Positions 27,790-35,985 are shown, counted from the first letter of the stretch. The stretch is DNA of 64,000 nucleotides from Shewanella avicenniae (GCF_017354945.1 NZ_CP071503.1:310001-374000), one strand, 5' to 3'. Translations and numbers: made by a program. The notes: generated by a model not told the origin, from the sequence alone.

Positions 27790-28455
27790 ATGGATTTTTT
27801 TGAATATTGGAAGCCCTGCCTAGCAATAGGACTGACTAAGCACCCTGACGATCTCGTGGTGCTTGATGAGCTTAATCATGAACTACAGAAGCCCATTGAT
27901 AGCGAGTTTGAATTTGGCTTACCACCGGGGCCGTTCTTTGGCCCTTTGAAAACAGCGAAAATCGTGTTGTGTTACGCCAATCCTAGCCGTGATTCTAAAA
28001 CCTCTGAAGTCGTAGCTGATGTAGCTCTAAAGGAACAACTATTTGCTCAACTGGATGGTTTGCACTCTTATCCGTATCAAATACCGGGGTGGGACAAGTG
28101 GTTTAAACCTGTTGCTAATAGTCTGTTTAATGGGAATTGTGAGCAAGCGGCAAAGCATATTAGCGTGTTTAATCTGGTGCCATATGCCTCTACAAACATG
28201 GACATCGTGCAAAGCTTTGCCACCAGCTTACCCAGCGTATGGGCTGCTCAAGAGTATTTGCGGTATACGCTTATTCCCAAAGCGAAACGGAAGGAGATCT
28301 TACTTGTGATGTGCCGTTCGTCCCAGCTATGGGGGCTTCAGACATCTCATGATGCAGAGAACATCATTATTAATCGGACTCGAGTTGGCTTTACCGATGA
28401 CACCAAGATGAGAGTTAAGGCTTGGTGTCATCAACTAGCTCTTGAACAATGTTAG
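27790..28455 (+). CDS. Hypothetical protein, possible distant uracil-DNA-glycosylase-like fold
   Basis: 221 residues from an ATG with a poor ribosome site. The segment GPFFGPLKTAKIVLCYANPS has the layout of the first strand and catalytic loop in small UDG-superfamily proteins (a Gly-Pro-rich entry, a hydrophobic strand, then an Asn-Pro-Ser turn). A later strand, KEILLVMCRSSQLWG, might be the second active-site region. This is a weak resemblance, not an identification. It is single, and the next gene on the minus strand ends 3 bp away. Confidence 0.6.
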   Translation: MDFFEYWKPCLAIGLTKHPDDLVVLDELNHELQKPIDSEFEFGLPPGPFFGPLKTAKIVLCYANPSRDSKTSEVVADVALKEQLFAQLDGLHSYPYQIPGWDKWFKPVANSLFNGNCEQAAKHISVFNLVPYASTNMDIVQSFATSLPSVWAAQEYLRYTLIPKAKRKEILLVMCRSSQLWGLQTSHDAENIIINRTRVGFTDDTKMRVKAWCHQLALEQC

Positions 28456-28457
28456 GG

Positions 28458-28664
28458 CTATATATTAAATGAACCATCCCTCTCAACGATCAATCCTTGG
28501 CGAAGTTTTGTATGGCAAGATGGGCATTCAGATGTCGTCATACGTTCAACATAGCTATCGTCAAAATCATCTAGCATGCGATTTATCGACCCTCTCCGTG
28601 TTGTCCGGTATTCATGCTGACATTTAGGGCAGCGAATAGTCACGAATTCGATTGGCATGGTCAT
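28458..28664 (-). CDS. Small zinc-ribbon protein
   Basis: 68 residues with two CxxC knuckles (CPKC near residue 12 and CPSC near residue 47), separated by a polar, Asp-rich insert of about 30 residues. This would make a single zinc ribbon with an unusually long connecting loop. AGGATG upstream serves as ribosome site. Proteins of this kind bind nucleic acid or partner proteins. No further function can be assigned. Confidence 0.65.
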   Translation of the reverse strand: MTMPIEFVTIRCPKCQHEYRTTRRGSINRMLDDFDDSYVERMTTSECPSCHTKLRQGLIVERDGSFNI

Positions 28665-28728
28665 AGTTACATCCTTTTCTAAAATATTACTCCTGATCTA
28701 GTGAATCCTATTATTACCTTGAATACGG

Positions 28729-29379
28729 CTATTTTGTTTGTGCAATATTGCGTTTTTTGATCATATTTTTCATTTTCTTATGTGTAGTGGTGTCAGCTGA
28801 AGGGGAATAAAACATGCCCTTTTTTGCATCAGCTTTAACTAATATTTGACCCATCTGCTTTAACTCAGAGACAGAACCTAACGACGTGTCAAAATATGGC
28901 GCAGGATATACTGGCGTATAGAGATGGAACTTGAGATGTTCCGTAGCATTATCTTTGTAGTAATGATCCAGCGCAGATTGAATTAGTACTAAAGCTTCTG
29001 GCCCTTCGTTTCCCTCGATATGGTATTTCATAGTTTCTAATTCCACTCGGTATTGACGAACAATTTCAGTTGCTTTCTTACCAGTGTCTGCTGTCTTCAA
29101 CTTGGTTAGATCACATAGGAGAAGATAAGCAGAAATAGCCTTTTCAATATCGTCTTTTTTGATATCACGATAAAAATGTTTATCGAAATGCCATACGAAG
29201 GCGTTAAGTAAAGCATTAACACGCAGTGCGAGTTTTCCCTCTTTTGTTTTTGCTCCAGTTGAACGACCACCATGTAATTTACAGCGTCCATTCACTTTGT
29301 TGCCGTAGCGTTGGCATGTTCCGCCACTACGAGTTTTCGCACCACAACGGGGCAATTTATCTAAGTTGAATCTTGCCAT
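28729..29379 (-). CDS. HGGxSTGAKT-domain protein
   Basis: The start was set at the ATG at 29379, which has AGGAAACC upstream, giving 216 residues. The N-terminus holds CGAKTRSGGTCQRYG and then CKLHGGRSTGAKT, the mark of the HGGxSTGAKT family found in phages and integrated islands. The Cys/His pattern (C, C, C, H) suggests a small metal-binding knot. The rest is helical and Lys-rich, with a basic C-terminal end. The family's role is not established. It often travels with phage-satellite replication genes, as here. Confidence 0.8.
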   Translation of the reverse strand: MARFNLDKLPRCGAKTRSGGTCQRYGNKVNGRCKLHGGRSTGAKTKEGKLALRVNALLNAFVWHFDKHFYRDIKKDDIEKAISAYLLLCDLTKLKTADTGKKATEIVRQYRVELETMKYHIEGNEGPEALVLIQSALDHYYKDNATEHLKFHLYTPVYPAPYFDTSLGSVSELKQMGQILVKADAKKGMFYSPSADTTTHKKMKNMIKKRNIAQTK

Positions 29380-29400
29380 TACGGTTTCCTGTACGTACAT

Positions 29401-29644
29401 AGTGATCCATTAGAGTGGATCACTCTGATTGGATCTACTTCGGTTCATGGGCTTTGTTTTGCAGCATGATAATTACATTGCTGTATTTCGGCTTTTTTCG
29501 AATAAGAACCCCGGCGTAAGCGCTGAACGGTTGGGTTCGCATTTGTTCAGTCTATGAATAGCCACTAATTTTCAAGGCGTTATTTTCGTTATGAGGTGAT
29601 CACTTCAGCTTATCTTGAGAGATCCATTTTTCGGTTCATGGGCT
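29401..29644. repeat. Hairpin and direct repeats beside the Gp2-like gene
   Basis: A perfect stem AGTGATCCA / TGGATCACT with a 6-base loop lies at 29401-29424. A 15-bp direct repeat, TTCGGTTCATGGGCT, occurs at 29439-29453 and again at 29630-29644 inside the 3' end of the Gp2-like gene. GATC-containing words precede both copies. The arrangement could be an origin or nick region for the HUH protein, or the scar of a small duplication. Confidence 0.5.
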
Positions 29645-30528
29645 GCCACTGAGTGATCTGCATATTTGGAGTGATCTCTAGATAGATACAACGAGGCATT
29701 ATTCGGTTGAGTTAAGAGCTCGTTGGTCCTTGATGCCAGACACTCTTTGAATTGCAGTTCATGAGCTAAGGTTTCAAACCAGCAATGTGGGCTGGAGTGA
29801 CGTTTGCTGGTAATTGCCGTTCGGGCATTTTCATTTAGGTTCATAAAATCGATTTTCTTTTTGCGCTTCATGTAGGTGATATCTGGTGCTACCAGCATGA
29901 GATCGTTACGGTGGTCGAAGTGGGCTGCTGGTGGATATTTATTGCTGATAAAGCTTTTGACTGTGCCATTTCTTTCTTTGGAGTGCTCTTTTGCGAGGTA
30001 ACTAGAACGATAAATTGCAGGCCTTAGAGATGATTTGTTACCGCGATACACTAGACAAAATGGATTGTGAACTTGTGCGGCATGCCCGCCAGAGTGTCGA
30101 TTCCATGCAATTCCAAGCTGTGATAGTAGTTTGTGCGCATGGCGAATTTTGTGTCCGCTCAGCATTAGTTCCACGTGATAGTGCTCGCGAGATGAGGTTT
30201 CTTGTTCTCGAGCGCAGTGATAAATGACTTTACAGCCATATTGTTTACGCAACTTTTTAACCTGCTGGTCTAAGAACTGAGTAATTGCCTCGTTAGTTGG
30301 TGAGAATGACTTAGGGTGAAGATCTATTCTTGCCACAAAGACACGACTGTAGTGACTTAGCATGATCTCGTAGTCAGCAATGATTGCTTTGACGACTTTG
30401 TTGATTAAGCCTTTGTTCTTAGGTCGGTAGACTTCATAACAATGATCTTTGTATGCATAGAGTGTGTGATTGTGGTTATTTATGCAGAATCTCTTGTTAG
30501 ATGATTTGCGCTTATTGTTTTTTTCCAT
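29605..30528 (-). CDS. Inovirus-type Gp2 / YagK-YfjJ family HUH-like protein
   Basis: 307 residues. The central region has the YfjJ/Gp2 pattern: a strand VFVARIDLHP (63-72), the metal-binding H117-Y118-H119 in EHYHVELML, and Y177-L-A-K180, which fits the Y-x-x-K of rolling-circle initiators. The family is related to the inovirus replication initiator and is common in gammaproteobacterial islands. It would nick and religate one DNA strand at an origin (inferred from the motifs). The C-terminal about 110 residues are variable and basic. It is transcribed in the same direction as the AlpA-like genes and the integrase. Confidence 0.78.
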   Translation of the reverse strand: MEKNNKRKSSNKRFCINNHNHTLYAYKDHCYEVYRPKNKGLINKVVKAIIADYEIMLSHYSRVFVARIDLHPKSFSPTNEAITQFLDQQVKKLRKQYGCKVIYHCAREQETSSREHYHVELMLSGHKIRHAHKLLSQLGIAWNRHSGGHAAQVHNPFCLVYRGNKSSLRPAIYRSSYLAKEHSKERNGTVKSFISNKYPPAAHFDHRNDLMLVAPDITYMKRKKKIDFMNLNENARTAITSKRHSSPHCWFETLAHELQFKECLASRTNELLTQPNNASLYLSRDHSKYADHSVAAHEPKNGSLKIS

Positions 30529-30704
30529 TGTTAGAACCAGATGCTTGCTTATTCGGTGGTGTTGCGCGGGTATATCATTTAATATCCGCTGCTGGTTGAG
30601 TCTGTTTTAGGGCGCTATCCCTTGGTTTATATGCGTTTATGCTATTGCGGAGAGACATGTTTTCGTTTCTGACGTGTTTCAATGTGTTGCAGTCGCCGCT
30701 ATAA

Positions 30705-30730
30705 AAAAAGCAGGACTTAGCCTGCTTTTT
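30705..30730 (-). terminator. Rho-independent terminator after the AlpA-like genes
   Basis: Perfect 10-bp arms AAAAAGCAGG and CCTGCTTTTT with a 6-base loop, just past the second AlpA-like gene. It has T runs on both sides, so it can act both ways. The rest of 30529-30745 shows nothing else. Confidence 0.88.
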
Positions 30731-30745
30731 ACCAAAGTGATTTCT

Positions 30746-30955
30746 CTACCGTTTAACTAAAAATTCATGAATATCTGCAAAGCGCCAATAGGAACGACCG
30801 CTTTGAGTTAAAGTTGGTTTAGGGAACTTGCCGTTCTTTATCCTACGCCATAGTGTTGTTCGCTTAATTCCTAATAAATGCTCGATCTCTGGCTTTCTCA
30901 CCAGTCGATTATCCTCGATATACATCTCGTAATAGTTGGGCGCTTTATTAGTCAT
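30746..30955 (-). CDS. AlpA-family regulator / excision factor
   Basis: The start was placed at the ATG at 30955, which overlaps the end of the upstream gene and has GGAGG eight bases before it, giving 69 residues. The MerR/AlpA-type winged helix is clear: VRKPEIEHLLGIKRTTLWRRIKNG, followed by FPKP and the wing SYWRFADIHEF. AlpA-like proteins control integrase genes or act as recombination directionality factors in P4-like islands. It is the second of two neighbouring AlpA-type genes. Confidence 0.88.
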   Translation of the reverse strand: MTNKAPNYYEMYIEDNRLVRKPEIEHLLGIKRTTLWRRIKNGKFPKPTLTQSGRSYWRFADIHEFLVKR

Positions 30956-31175
30956 GAACTGCACCTCCATTCACTGGTTTGCGGGAGGCTATCCACTCAT
31001 TGAGTTCTGATAACAGCCAACCCATAGCTGCACTATGCGGATATAGGTGTCGACGTTTCGGGAACAGTCCTCGACGTTCTAGCTGCCAAGCTGTTGTGCG
31101 TCCGATAGCAGTGAGCTGCTTACGTTCAGGTTCACGCACAATACGGTCTTGTGTGGTTTTAGTATTTGAACTCAT
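30948..31175 (-). CDS. AlpA-like DNA-binding protein, first of a pair
   Basis: 75 residues, with GGGAG before the ATG. It has the same architecture as the next gene: REPERKQLTAIGRTTAWQLERRGLFPKRRHLYPHSAAMGW, with the recognition helix around TTAWQLERRG. It is coupled to the second AlpA-like gene by an 8-bp overlap. Two adjacent copies that differ in sequence suggest two DNA targets, for example integrase control and excision. Confidence 0.85.
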   Translation of the reverse strand: MSSNTKTTQDRIVREPERKQLTAIGRTTAWQLERRGLFPKRRHLYPHSAAMGWLLSELNEWIASRKPVNGGAVHD

Positions 31176-31266
31176 AAATTACTCCCGTCTTTTTAGTTGA
31201 GGTTATTTGAGGCTGTTCGGCCTCGTTTGATGGGAGCGATTTTTACGGACTTGAGATTGATTAGTA

Positions 31267-31298
31267 AGTCAGTGTGCACTGAACACTGACTGTTTTTT
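31267..31298 (+). terminator. Stem-loop with T run, plus-strand terminator-like
   Basis: Perfect 9-bp arms AGTCAGTGT / ACACTGACT around a 7-base loop, followed by seven T on the plus strand. No plus-strand gene ends here, so it may block antisense read-through towards the integrase, or be an unrelated hairpin. Confidence 0.5.
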
Positions 31299-31325
31299 TG
31301 ATATAACTAACTGAATTTATTCAAT

Positions 31326-32141
31326 TCATGAAATTAGTTTTTTAATCCTAGAATGAGGGAATCTTTTCTTAATCTCTTCTACTAAGCGATTCTTTGTCAC
31401 TTTATCGTGATTAGTTTTTGAACGTTTACTTCTATCAGGCCGGTCATTAAACCAAAATTTAATCGTGGAATACTCTGGGTATCGATTGGTAAAGCCTTTT
31501 AGCTGCTCTATGGTCGCAGAATGGTTTTTAGCGAGAGCGAAGTCTCTAAGAACTTCAGCTAACGAATTGAATAATACTTCGTCAGAATAGTAGACATCGG
31601 TGAGTTCATTGGTTAACTCTTCATCAATCAGCATACATAACGATTTTACTTGTATAGTTTTTCGGGACTTAGCTTTCCCTGCTTTTTGAGGATGTATCAC
31701 TGTTGCTATAAACCCGTCATCGGTATATTTTTCAGTATTAGTCTTGTAATCGTGAGCCCCGGAATAGTAGCCAGCTAGATACAGCGCAGTGGCTAGCTTA
31801 CTAAGGGTTTCGACATCCAGTTGCTTGTGCAGCAGAAGGTGCTCAAGCAATTGTTTGCTTATTTCAAGGTTGTATTCCGCTTCATTTGCTTCTGTGTTGA
31901 ACTCTTGCCCTTGAAAATCAACTTGCTTCTGTACTCCAGCTTTATAGATCTTGGAAAAACGACCTTGTACACCATCCAAAAACTCAAAATTGGAATTTTG
32001 ATTTTCAATTAACCATAAAAGATTCTGCTCTGCTTTTGGAGGATTAATTCCAAGCGCTTTGAGTTTGGTGGGTAACAGTTCTGGAATGATAGTTTTCAGT
32101 ATCTGTTCACGCTGCTCTGTAATTGTTTTTTTAGGAAACAA
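31326..32141 (-). CDS. Hypothetical protein next to the integrase
   Basis: I do not recognise this 271-residue protein. The likely start is a TTG at 32141 with TTGGAG upstream, since no earlier ATG exists. It is soluble, helical and Lys-rich, with no visible catalytic motif. The C-terminal end is strongly basic (SKRSKTNHDKVTKNRLVEEIKKRFPHSRIKKL in the frame, quoted here in outline only by its ends SKRSKTN and IKKL). It lies 16 bp downstream of the integrase stop and is probably co-transcribed with it. Confidence 0.62.
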   Translation of the reverse strand: MFPKKTITEQREQILKTIIPELLPTKLKALGINPPKAEQNLLWLIENQNSNFEFLDGVQGRFSKIYKAGVQKQVDFQGQEFNTEANEAEYNLEISKQLLEHLLLHKQLDVETLSKLATALYLAGYYSGAHDYKTNTEKYTDDGFIATVIHPQKAGKAKSRKTIQVKSLCMLIDEELTNELTDVYYSDEVLFNSLAEVLRDFALAKNHSATIEQLKGFTNRYPEYSTIKFWFNDRPDRSKRSKTNHDKVTKNRLVEEIKKRFPHSRIKKLIS

Positions 32142-32157
32142 AACGATATCTCCAAGT

Positions 32158-33378
32158 TTAAAAGTTAACTATTGGCTCTAAAAGATTTGCGACAAGGTTG
32201 TGCGCGTCGCGGCGCTCATCAAGGTAGTCGTAGCGGTCATAGATCCCTTCGACTCCTTTTAATTTGTGGTTTAGGCAGCGTTCGGCTACATGGCCGGGAA
32301 CACCAAGCTCAGCGAGTAAACTGCGAAAGCTGCGGCGTAAATCGTGGATGGTGAAATGTTCGATACCTGTTTCTTCGAACGCATTTTGATAGTCACGCGT
32401 GCCGCCATTAAGTGGCTTACCAAATAACTTAGATAGCGCATGATTTAAGGTATCGGCGGATATATGTGGCCGCTTGCCACCAGCTTTACGGGTAGGGAAT
32501 AGATACTCAGAACCAAAGGCCCGTTGTTTAAGCTCTGCTAACCAAGGAATAATAGCGTCAGCCAGAGGAATAGTAATCGCTGCACCTGTTTTGCTACGGC
32601 TGGTGGACAATTGCCAAAGCTGCTTTTCAAAGTCGAACTCTTCCCATTTCGCCGCAATCAATTCGTTTTTACGCACACCAAGTGCGAGCAACAGCGCGAC
32701 TGCGAGATAGTTGTCACGGGTAAAAGCCGCAGGATTAGCGCGCAGGATAGTAAACAGCTTGGCGATTTCTTCACGGCTCAATGCGCGTTCTCGGCTTTTC
32801 TCAATGCCACCAGCATCACTTACATTAAACGGGCTTGCAGGGTTACTTCTAGCTAGGTCGAGTTTGCAGGCATGGTTGAATAGCTGCTTGCAGTACATCA
32901 AAGTATCGTTAGCGGTGGTTGGGCGGTCACTTTGCTGGACTTTCTGAATAATGTCCCTGATATCTCTCGCGCTCACATCTTCAATCGGATACTTACCAAT
33001 GAGCGGCTTAATCTCTTTCTCGTAAATGCGCTTGGGAATATTTGGGTACTTGAGCCGCTTGGCGAGATCTTGATACCAGTCTTCAAACAACTCGTTGATG
33101 GTGTTGATCGGCGCGCGCTGGTTTTTCTGTTTTTCTACCTGTGGGTCAATGCCGTTTTTCGCTTCAACCTTCACACGCAGCGCTTCGAGTTTTGCATCCG
33201 CGAGGCTCACTTGTGGGTATTGGCCGAGTGCATAGAACTTGCGTTTGCCATGAATGGTATAGCGCACTTCCCAAGACGCTTTCCCTGCCGTCTGTATACG
33301 GATATAAAGCCCATCCCCGACGGGTTTCCTAACTATCTCACCAGACTTTATCAGTGCTCTAATTTGTTTGTCATTCAT
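32158..33378 (-). CDS. int: P4-type tyrosine integrase
   Basis: 406 residues, the normal size. The N-terminal arm-binding domain (DUF4102 type) covers residues about 1-85, a SAM-like core-binding domain about 90-175, and the catalytic domain 200-390. Active-site residues are present: Arg236 (GVRKNEL), Lys263, His345-x-x-Arg348 (HDLRR), His371 and Tyr380 (GIYDRY), nine residues after His371 as in XerD. It sits at the yicC end with its start towards yicC, the usual layout for islands in this site. It should catalyse integration and, with an AlpA-like factor, excision. Confidence 0.95.
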   Translation of the reverse strand: MNDKQIRALIKSGEIVRKPVGDGLYIRIQTAGKASWEVRYTIHGKRKFYALGQYPQVSLADAKLEALRVKVEAKNGIDPQVEKQKNQRAPINTINELFEDWYQDLAKRLKYPNIPKRIYEKEIKPLIGKYPIEDVSARDIRDIIQKVQQSDRPTTANDTLMYCKQLFNHACKLDLARSNPASPFNVSDAGGIEKSRERALSREEIAKLFTILRANPAAFTRDNYLAVALLLALGVRKNELIAAKWEEFDFEKQLWQLSTSRSKTGAAITIPLADAIIPWLAELKQRAFGSEYLFPTRKAGGKRPHISADTLNHALSKLFGKPLNGGTRDYQNAFEETGIEHFTIHDLRRSFRSLLAELGVPGHVAERCLNHKLKGVEGIYDRYDYLDERRDAHNLVANLLEPIVNF

Positions 33379-33395
33379 ATGGTTATGATTAAAGT

Positions 33396-33464
33396 GGTTA
33401 CTAATTTTGAGTTTTTGAGGTGTTTTTATGGTTACTAAAGAGTCTAGTAACCGTTTTAGTAACC
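33396..33464. repeat. Integrase arm-type boxes, right end
   Basis: Four copies of GGTTACTA(A) upstream of the integrase: plus strand at 33396-33404 and 33430-33438, and a minus-strand pair 12 bp apart at 33445-33464. The minus-strand pair repeats the left-end pair. The boxes also overlap the integrase promoter region, so binding could repress its own gene (inference). Confidence 0.65.
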
Positions 33465-33511
33465 ACTTTTATCTTAACAGTCATGAACAACTATAAACAG
33501 TGGTAAATAAA

Positions 33512-33534
33512 AAACCCTCTTAAATCGAGGGTTT
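33512..33534 (-). terminator. Terminator downstream of yicC, island side
   Basis: Arms AAACCCTC / GAGGGTTT with a 7-base loop and a T run on the minus strand. It lies just past the yicC stop but on the island side of the attachment core. Confidence 0.85.
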
Positions 33535-33572
33535 GTGGTGGTTTTTAGAACTTGGGTGAACGCCAGAAAACA

Positions 33573-34436
33573 TCACTCGACGTTTTGGATCTGCTCGCGC
33601 ATCTGTTCGATGATAACTTTAAGTTCTACCGCGGCGGCGGTGATCTCGTTAGAGATCGATTTCGAGGCTAAGGTGTTCGATTCGCGGTTGAACTCTTGCA
33701 TCATAAAGTCGAGGCGACGGCCTTCTGCACCACCTTTTTTCAAAATGCGGCGGGCTTCTTTTACATGAGTTTCTAAGCGGTCCATCTCTTCCGCAACATC
33801 AAGCTTTTGTGCTTGCAATACCATCTCTTGTTCAATACGTAATGGGTCGAGTTCACCTTGAATATCTGCCAAGCGAGAGGTCAGTTTTTCACGTTGCCAT
33901 TCAATCACTTTTGGCATGTGTTCACGCACGATGGCGATTTGGGCTTCCACCGCATCTAGGCGAGTCGTGAGCATTTCGGTGATTGCTGCACCTTCGCGGC
34001 TACGGGCTTCAAGAAACTGATCCAAGGCTTGGTTGAAGGCGGTCAACATCTCGTTGCCAATGGCTTCCATATCTTGCTCGGCACCCGCAACAACGCCCGG
34101 CCAACGCAGTACATCAATGATATTCAGATGACCTTCGCGGGCTTCATCTTTCACCCACTGGGCTGCTTTGAGCAGTTGATGGGCTAAGTCTTGATTAATG
34201 GTCAGCTCACTTTGGCTGGCGTTGGCGAGGTCATAGCGCAGATTCACTTCGACTTTGCCGCGATTTAGGCGCTTACGCAGTGTTTCACGCAGTGTTGGCT
34301 CAAGAAAGCGTAACTGTTCAGGCAAGCGGAAATAGGTTTCGAGGTAACGTTGATTGACTGAGCGCAGTTCCCAGGATGCTGTGCCCCAGTCGGCTTTGTG
34401 TTCGATGCGGGCATAAGCGGTCATGCTATGGATCAT
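33573..34436 (-). CDS. yicC: YicC family endoribonuclease
   Basis: 287 residues, the same length as E. coli YicC. It has the N-terminal MIHSMTAYAR, the conserved SVNQRYLE and the C-terminal DFMMQEFNRESNTLASKS. YicC-type proteins are ring-shaped RNases that degrade specific RNAs. The gene is divergent from rph. Its 3' end is the island target, and the coded C-terminus (EQIQNVE) looks normal, so function should be preserved. Confidence 0.95.
   Translation of the reverse strand: MIHSMTAYARIEHKADWGTASWELRSVNQRYLETYFRLPEQLRFLEPTLRETLRKRLNRGKVEVNLRYDLANASQSELTINQDLAHQLLKAAQWVKDEAREGHLNIIDVLRWPGVVAGAEQDMEAIGNEMLTAFNQALDQFLEARSREGAAITEMLTTRLDAVEAQIAIVREHMPKVIEWQREKLTSRLADIQGELDPLRIEQEMVLQAQKLDVAEEMDRLETHVKEARRILKKGGAEGRRLDFMMQEFNRESNTLASKSISNEITAAAVELKVIIEQMREQIQNVE
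33575..33595. repeat. Island right attachment site within the yicC 3' end
   Basis: It contains the 13-bp core ACGTTTTGGATCT (33580-33592) and the final codons of yicC. The island keeps the yicC reading frame intact up to its stop at 33573. Confidence 0.85.
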
Positions 34437-34580
34437 AGGTAATTCCTGTTACTGGCAAATAGTTAATCTCAGATTATAAACCTGCAGTGGCAGTGATTAA
34501 AGCAAGATAGTCACTGGCATAGCACTTGCCTCGTTCAACCCCTATAATACACGCTAAATTTTGAAATGAAGGAAGTCACC

Positions 34581-35294
34581 ATGCGCCCCAGTAATCGAGC
34601 TCCTGCTCAAATCCGTCCTGTTACTATCACTCGTCAGTACACTGCCCACGCAGAAGGTTCTGTCTTGGTGGAGTTTGGTGACACCAAAGTGCTTTGTACA
34701 GCTAGTTTTACCGAAGGCGTACCGCGCTTTTTGAAAGGACAGGGGCAAGGTTGGGTGACTGCTGAATATGGCATGTTGCCACGTTCTACCCATAGCCGGA
34801 TGGATCGTGAAGCTGCGCGTGGTAAGCAATCGGGCCGTACCCAAGAGATCCAACGTTTGATTGGGCGTGCGCTGCGTGCTGCGGTAGATATGAAGTTGTT
34901 GGGCGAAAACACCATCGTGATCGACTGTGATGTGATTCAAGCCGACGGTGGTACGCGTACCGCATCGATTACCGGTGCTTGTGTGGCCTTGGCTGATGCG
35001 CTGAATTGGGCGCGTGCGAAAGGCATTATTAAAGCTAATCCACTGAAGTTTTTGATTGCTGCGGTTAGCGTGGGTGTTTACGAAGGTGAGCCGATTGCTG
35101 ATCTGGAATATGTCGAAGATAGCGCCGCTGAAACCGATATGAACGTGGTGATGACCGAAACCGGTAAGCTGATTGAAGTGCAGGGCACTGCTGAAGGTGA
35201 GCCGTTTAGCCATGAAGAGTTGCTGGCGATGCTAGAGCTGGCCAAGCATGGCATTCGCGAAATTATCGACGTACAAAAAGCCGCCTTAAGTTAA
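34581..35294 (+). CDS. rph: RNase PH
   Basis: The start was set at the ATG at 34581, preceded by AAGGAAG, giving 237 residues with the family N-terminus [18 protein letters not shown]. Conserved stretches [23 protein letters not shown] and [19 protein letters not shown] are all present. It trims tRNA 3' ends by phosphorolysis as a hexamer. pyrE follows after 27 bp, so the E. coli rph-pyrE attenuator hairpin is absent here. Confidence 0.97.
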   Translation: MRPSNRAPAQIRPVTITRQYTAHAEGSVLVEFGDTKVLCTASFTEGVPRFLKGQGQGWVTAEYGMLPRSTHSRMDREAARGKQSGRTQEIQRLIGRALRAAVDMKLLGENTIVIDCDVIQADGGTRTASITGACVALADALNWARAKGIIKANPLKFLIAAVSVGVYEGEPIADLEYVEDSAAETDMNVVMTETGKLIEVQGTAEGEPFSHEELLAMLELAKHGIREIIDVQKAALS

Positions 35295-35321
35295 TCCGCT
35301 AAGTAGAATTTTGGAGCGAAA

Positions 35322-35963
35322 GTGAAAGCTTACCAACGTGAATTTATTGAATTTGCTCTTGAACGTAACGTGTTGCGTTTTGGCGAATTTACCCTGAAAT
35401 CTGGCCGCAAGAGCCCTTATTTTTTTAACGCTGGCTTGTTCAACACTGGCCGCGATTTAGCACGTTTAGGCCGTTTCTATGCCTCGGCATTGGTTGATGC
35501 AGGCATTCAGTATGATGTGTTGTTTGGCCCTGCTTATAAAGGCATCCCAATCGCCACAACAACTGCGGTTGCGTTAGCCGATCATCACGGTATCGACACG
35601 CCATACTGCTTTAACCGTAAAGAGAAAAAAGATCACGGTGAAGGTGGTACTTTGGTGGGCAGTGAGCTGAAAGGCCGCATCATGTTGGTGGATGATGTGA
35701 TCACTGCAGGTACGGCGATCCGCGAATCGATGGATATCATTCAGCAAGCGGGTGCGTCGTTAGCCGGTGTGTTGATTGCGCTCGACCGACAAGAGAAAGG
35801 CAAGGCTGAATTGTCTGCGATTCAAGAAGTTGAGCGCGACTTCGGTTGCCAAGTAGTGTCGATTATCAAGCTGGCAGATTTGATTGCCTATCTTGAACAA
35901 ACAGCAGGTAAAGATGCTGAACTTGCGGCGGTAAAAGGTTATCGGGAGCAGTACGGCATCTAA
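35322..35963 (+). CDS. pyrE: Orotate phosphoribosyltransferase
   Basis: 213 residues from a GTG with GGAG upstream. The PRPP-binding loop is [16 protein letters not shown], and the flexible loop with [11 protein letters not shown] is intact. It makes OMP from orotate and PRPP in pyrimidine synthesis. It is co-transcribed with rph and closed by a strong terminator. Confidence 0.97.
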   Translation: MKAYQREFIEFALERNVLRFGEFTLKSGRKSPYFFNAGLFNTGRDLARLGRFYASALVDAGIQYDVLFGPAYKGIPIATTTAVALADHHGIDTPYCFNRKEKKDHGEGGTLVGSELKGRIMLVDDVITAGTAIRESMDIIQQAGASLAGVLIALDRQEKGKAELSAIQEVERDFGCQVVSIIKLADLIAYLEQTAGKDAELAAVKGYREQYGI

Positions 35964-35985
35964 TCTCGCTCAGTGATAGAAATTG

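Larger units (their letters stand above)
13176..33595. mobile_element. Integrative genomic island in the 3' end of yicC, about 20.4 kb
   Basis: The limits are a 21-bp imperfect direct repeat (19/21) whose right copy is the last codons of yicC. The integrase gene lies just inside the right end. Tandem integrase-type arm boxes lie inside both ends. The interior holds a type I restriction operon, a candidate three-gene defence cassette, AlpA-like regulators and an inovirus-Gp2-like protein. Established knowledge: the 3' end of yicC is a known insertion site for mobilizable islands that move with SXT/R391-family elements in Vibrio and relatives. I found no transfer genes, and no oriT could be identified by eye, so mobilization is only a possibility. 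Confidence 0.88.

Noticed and set aside
30015..30227. Open frame antisense to the Gp2-like gene
   Set aside because: No ribosome site and covered by the HYH-motif region of the real gene.
13176..33595. Conjugative element or complete prophage
   Set aside because: No relaxase of MOB type, no type IV secretion genes, and no capsid, portal, terminase or tail genes were seen.
34554..35213. 219-codon open frame antisense to rph
   Set aside because: It lies wholly inside the conserved rph gene on the other strand, and its translation has no family wording; it is a codon-bias shadow.
35295..35321. pyrE attenuator between rph and pyrE
   Set aside because: Only 27 bp separate the genes and no hairpin with a T run is present, unlike E. 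coli.
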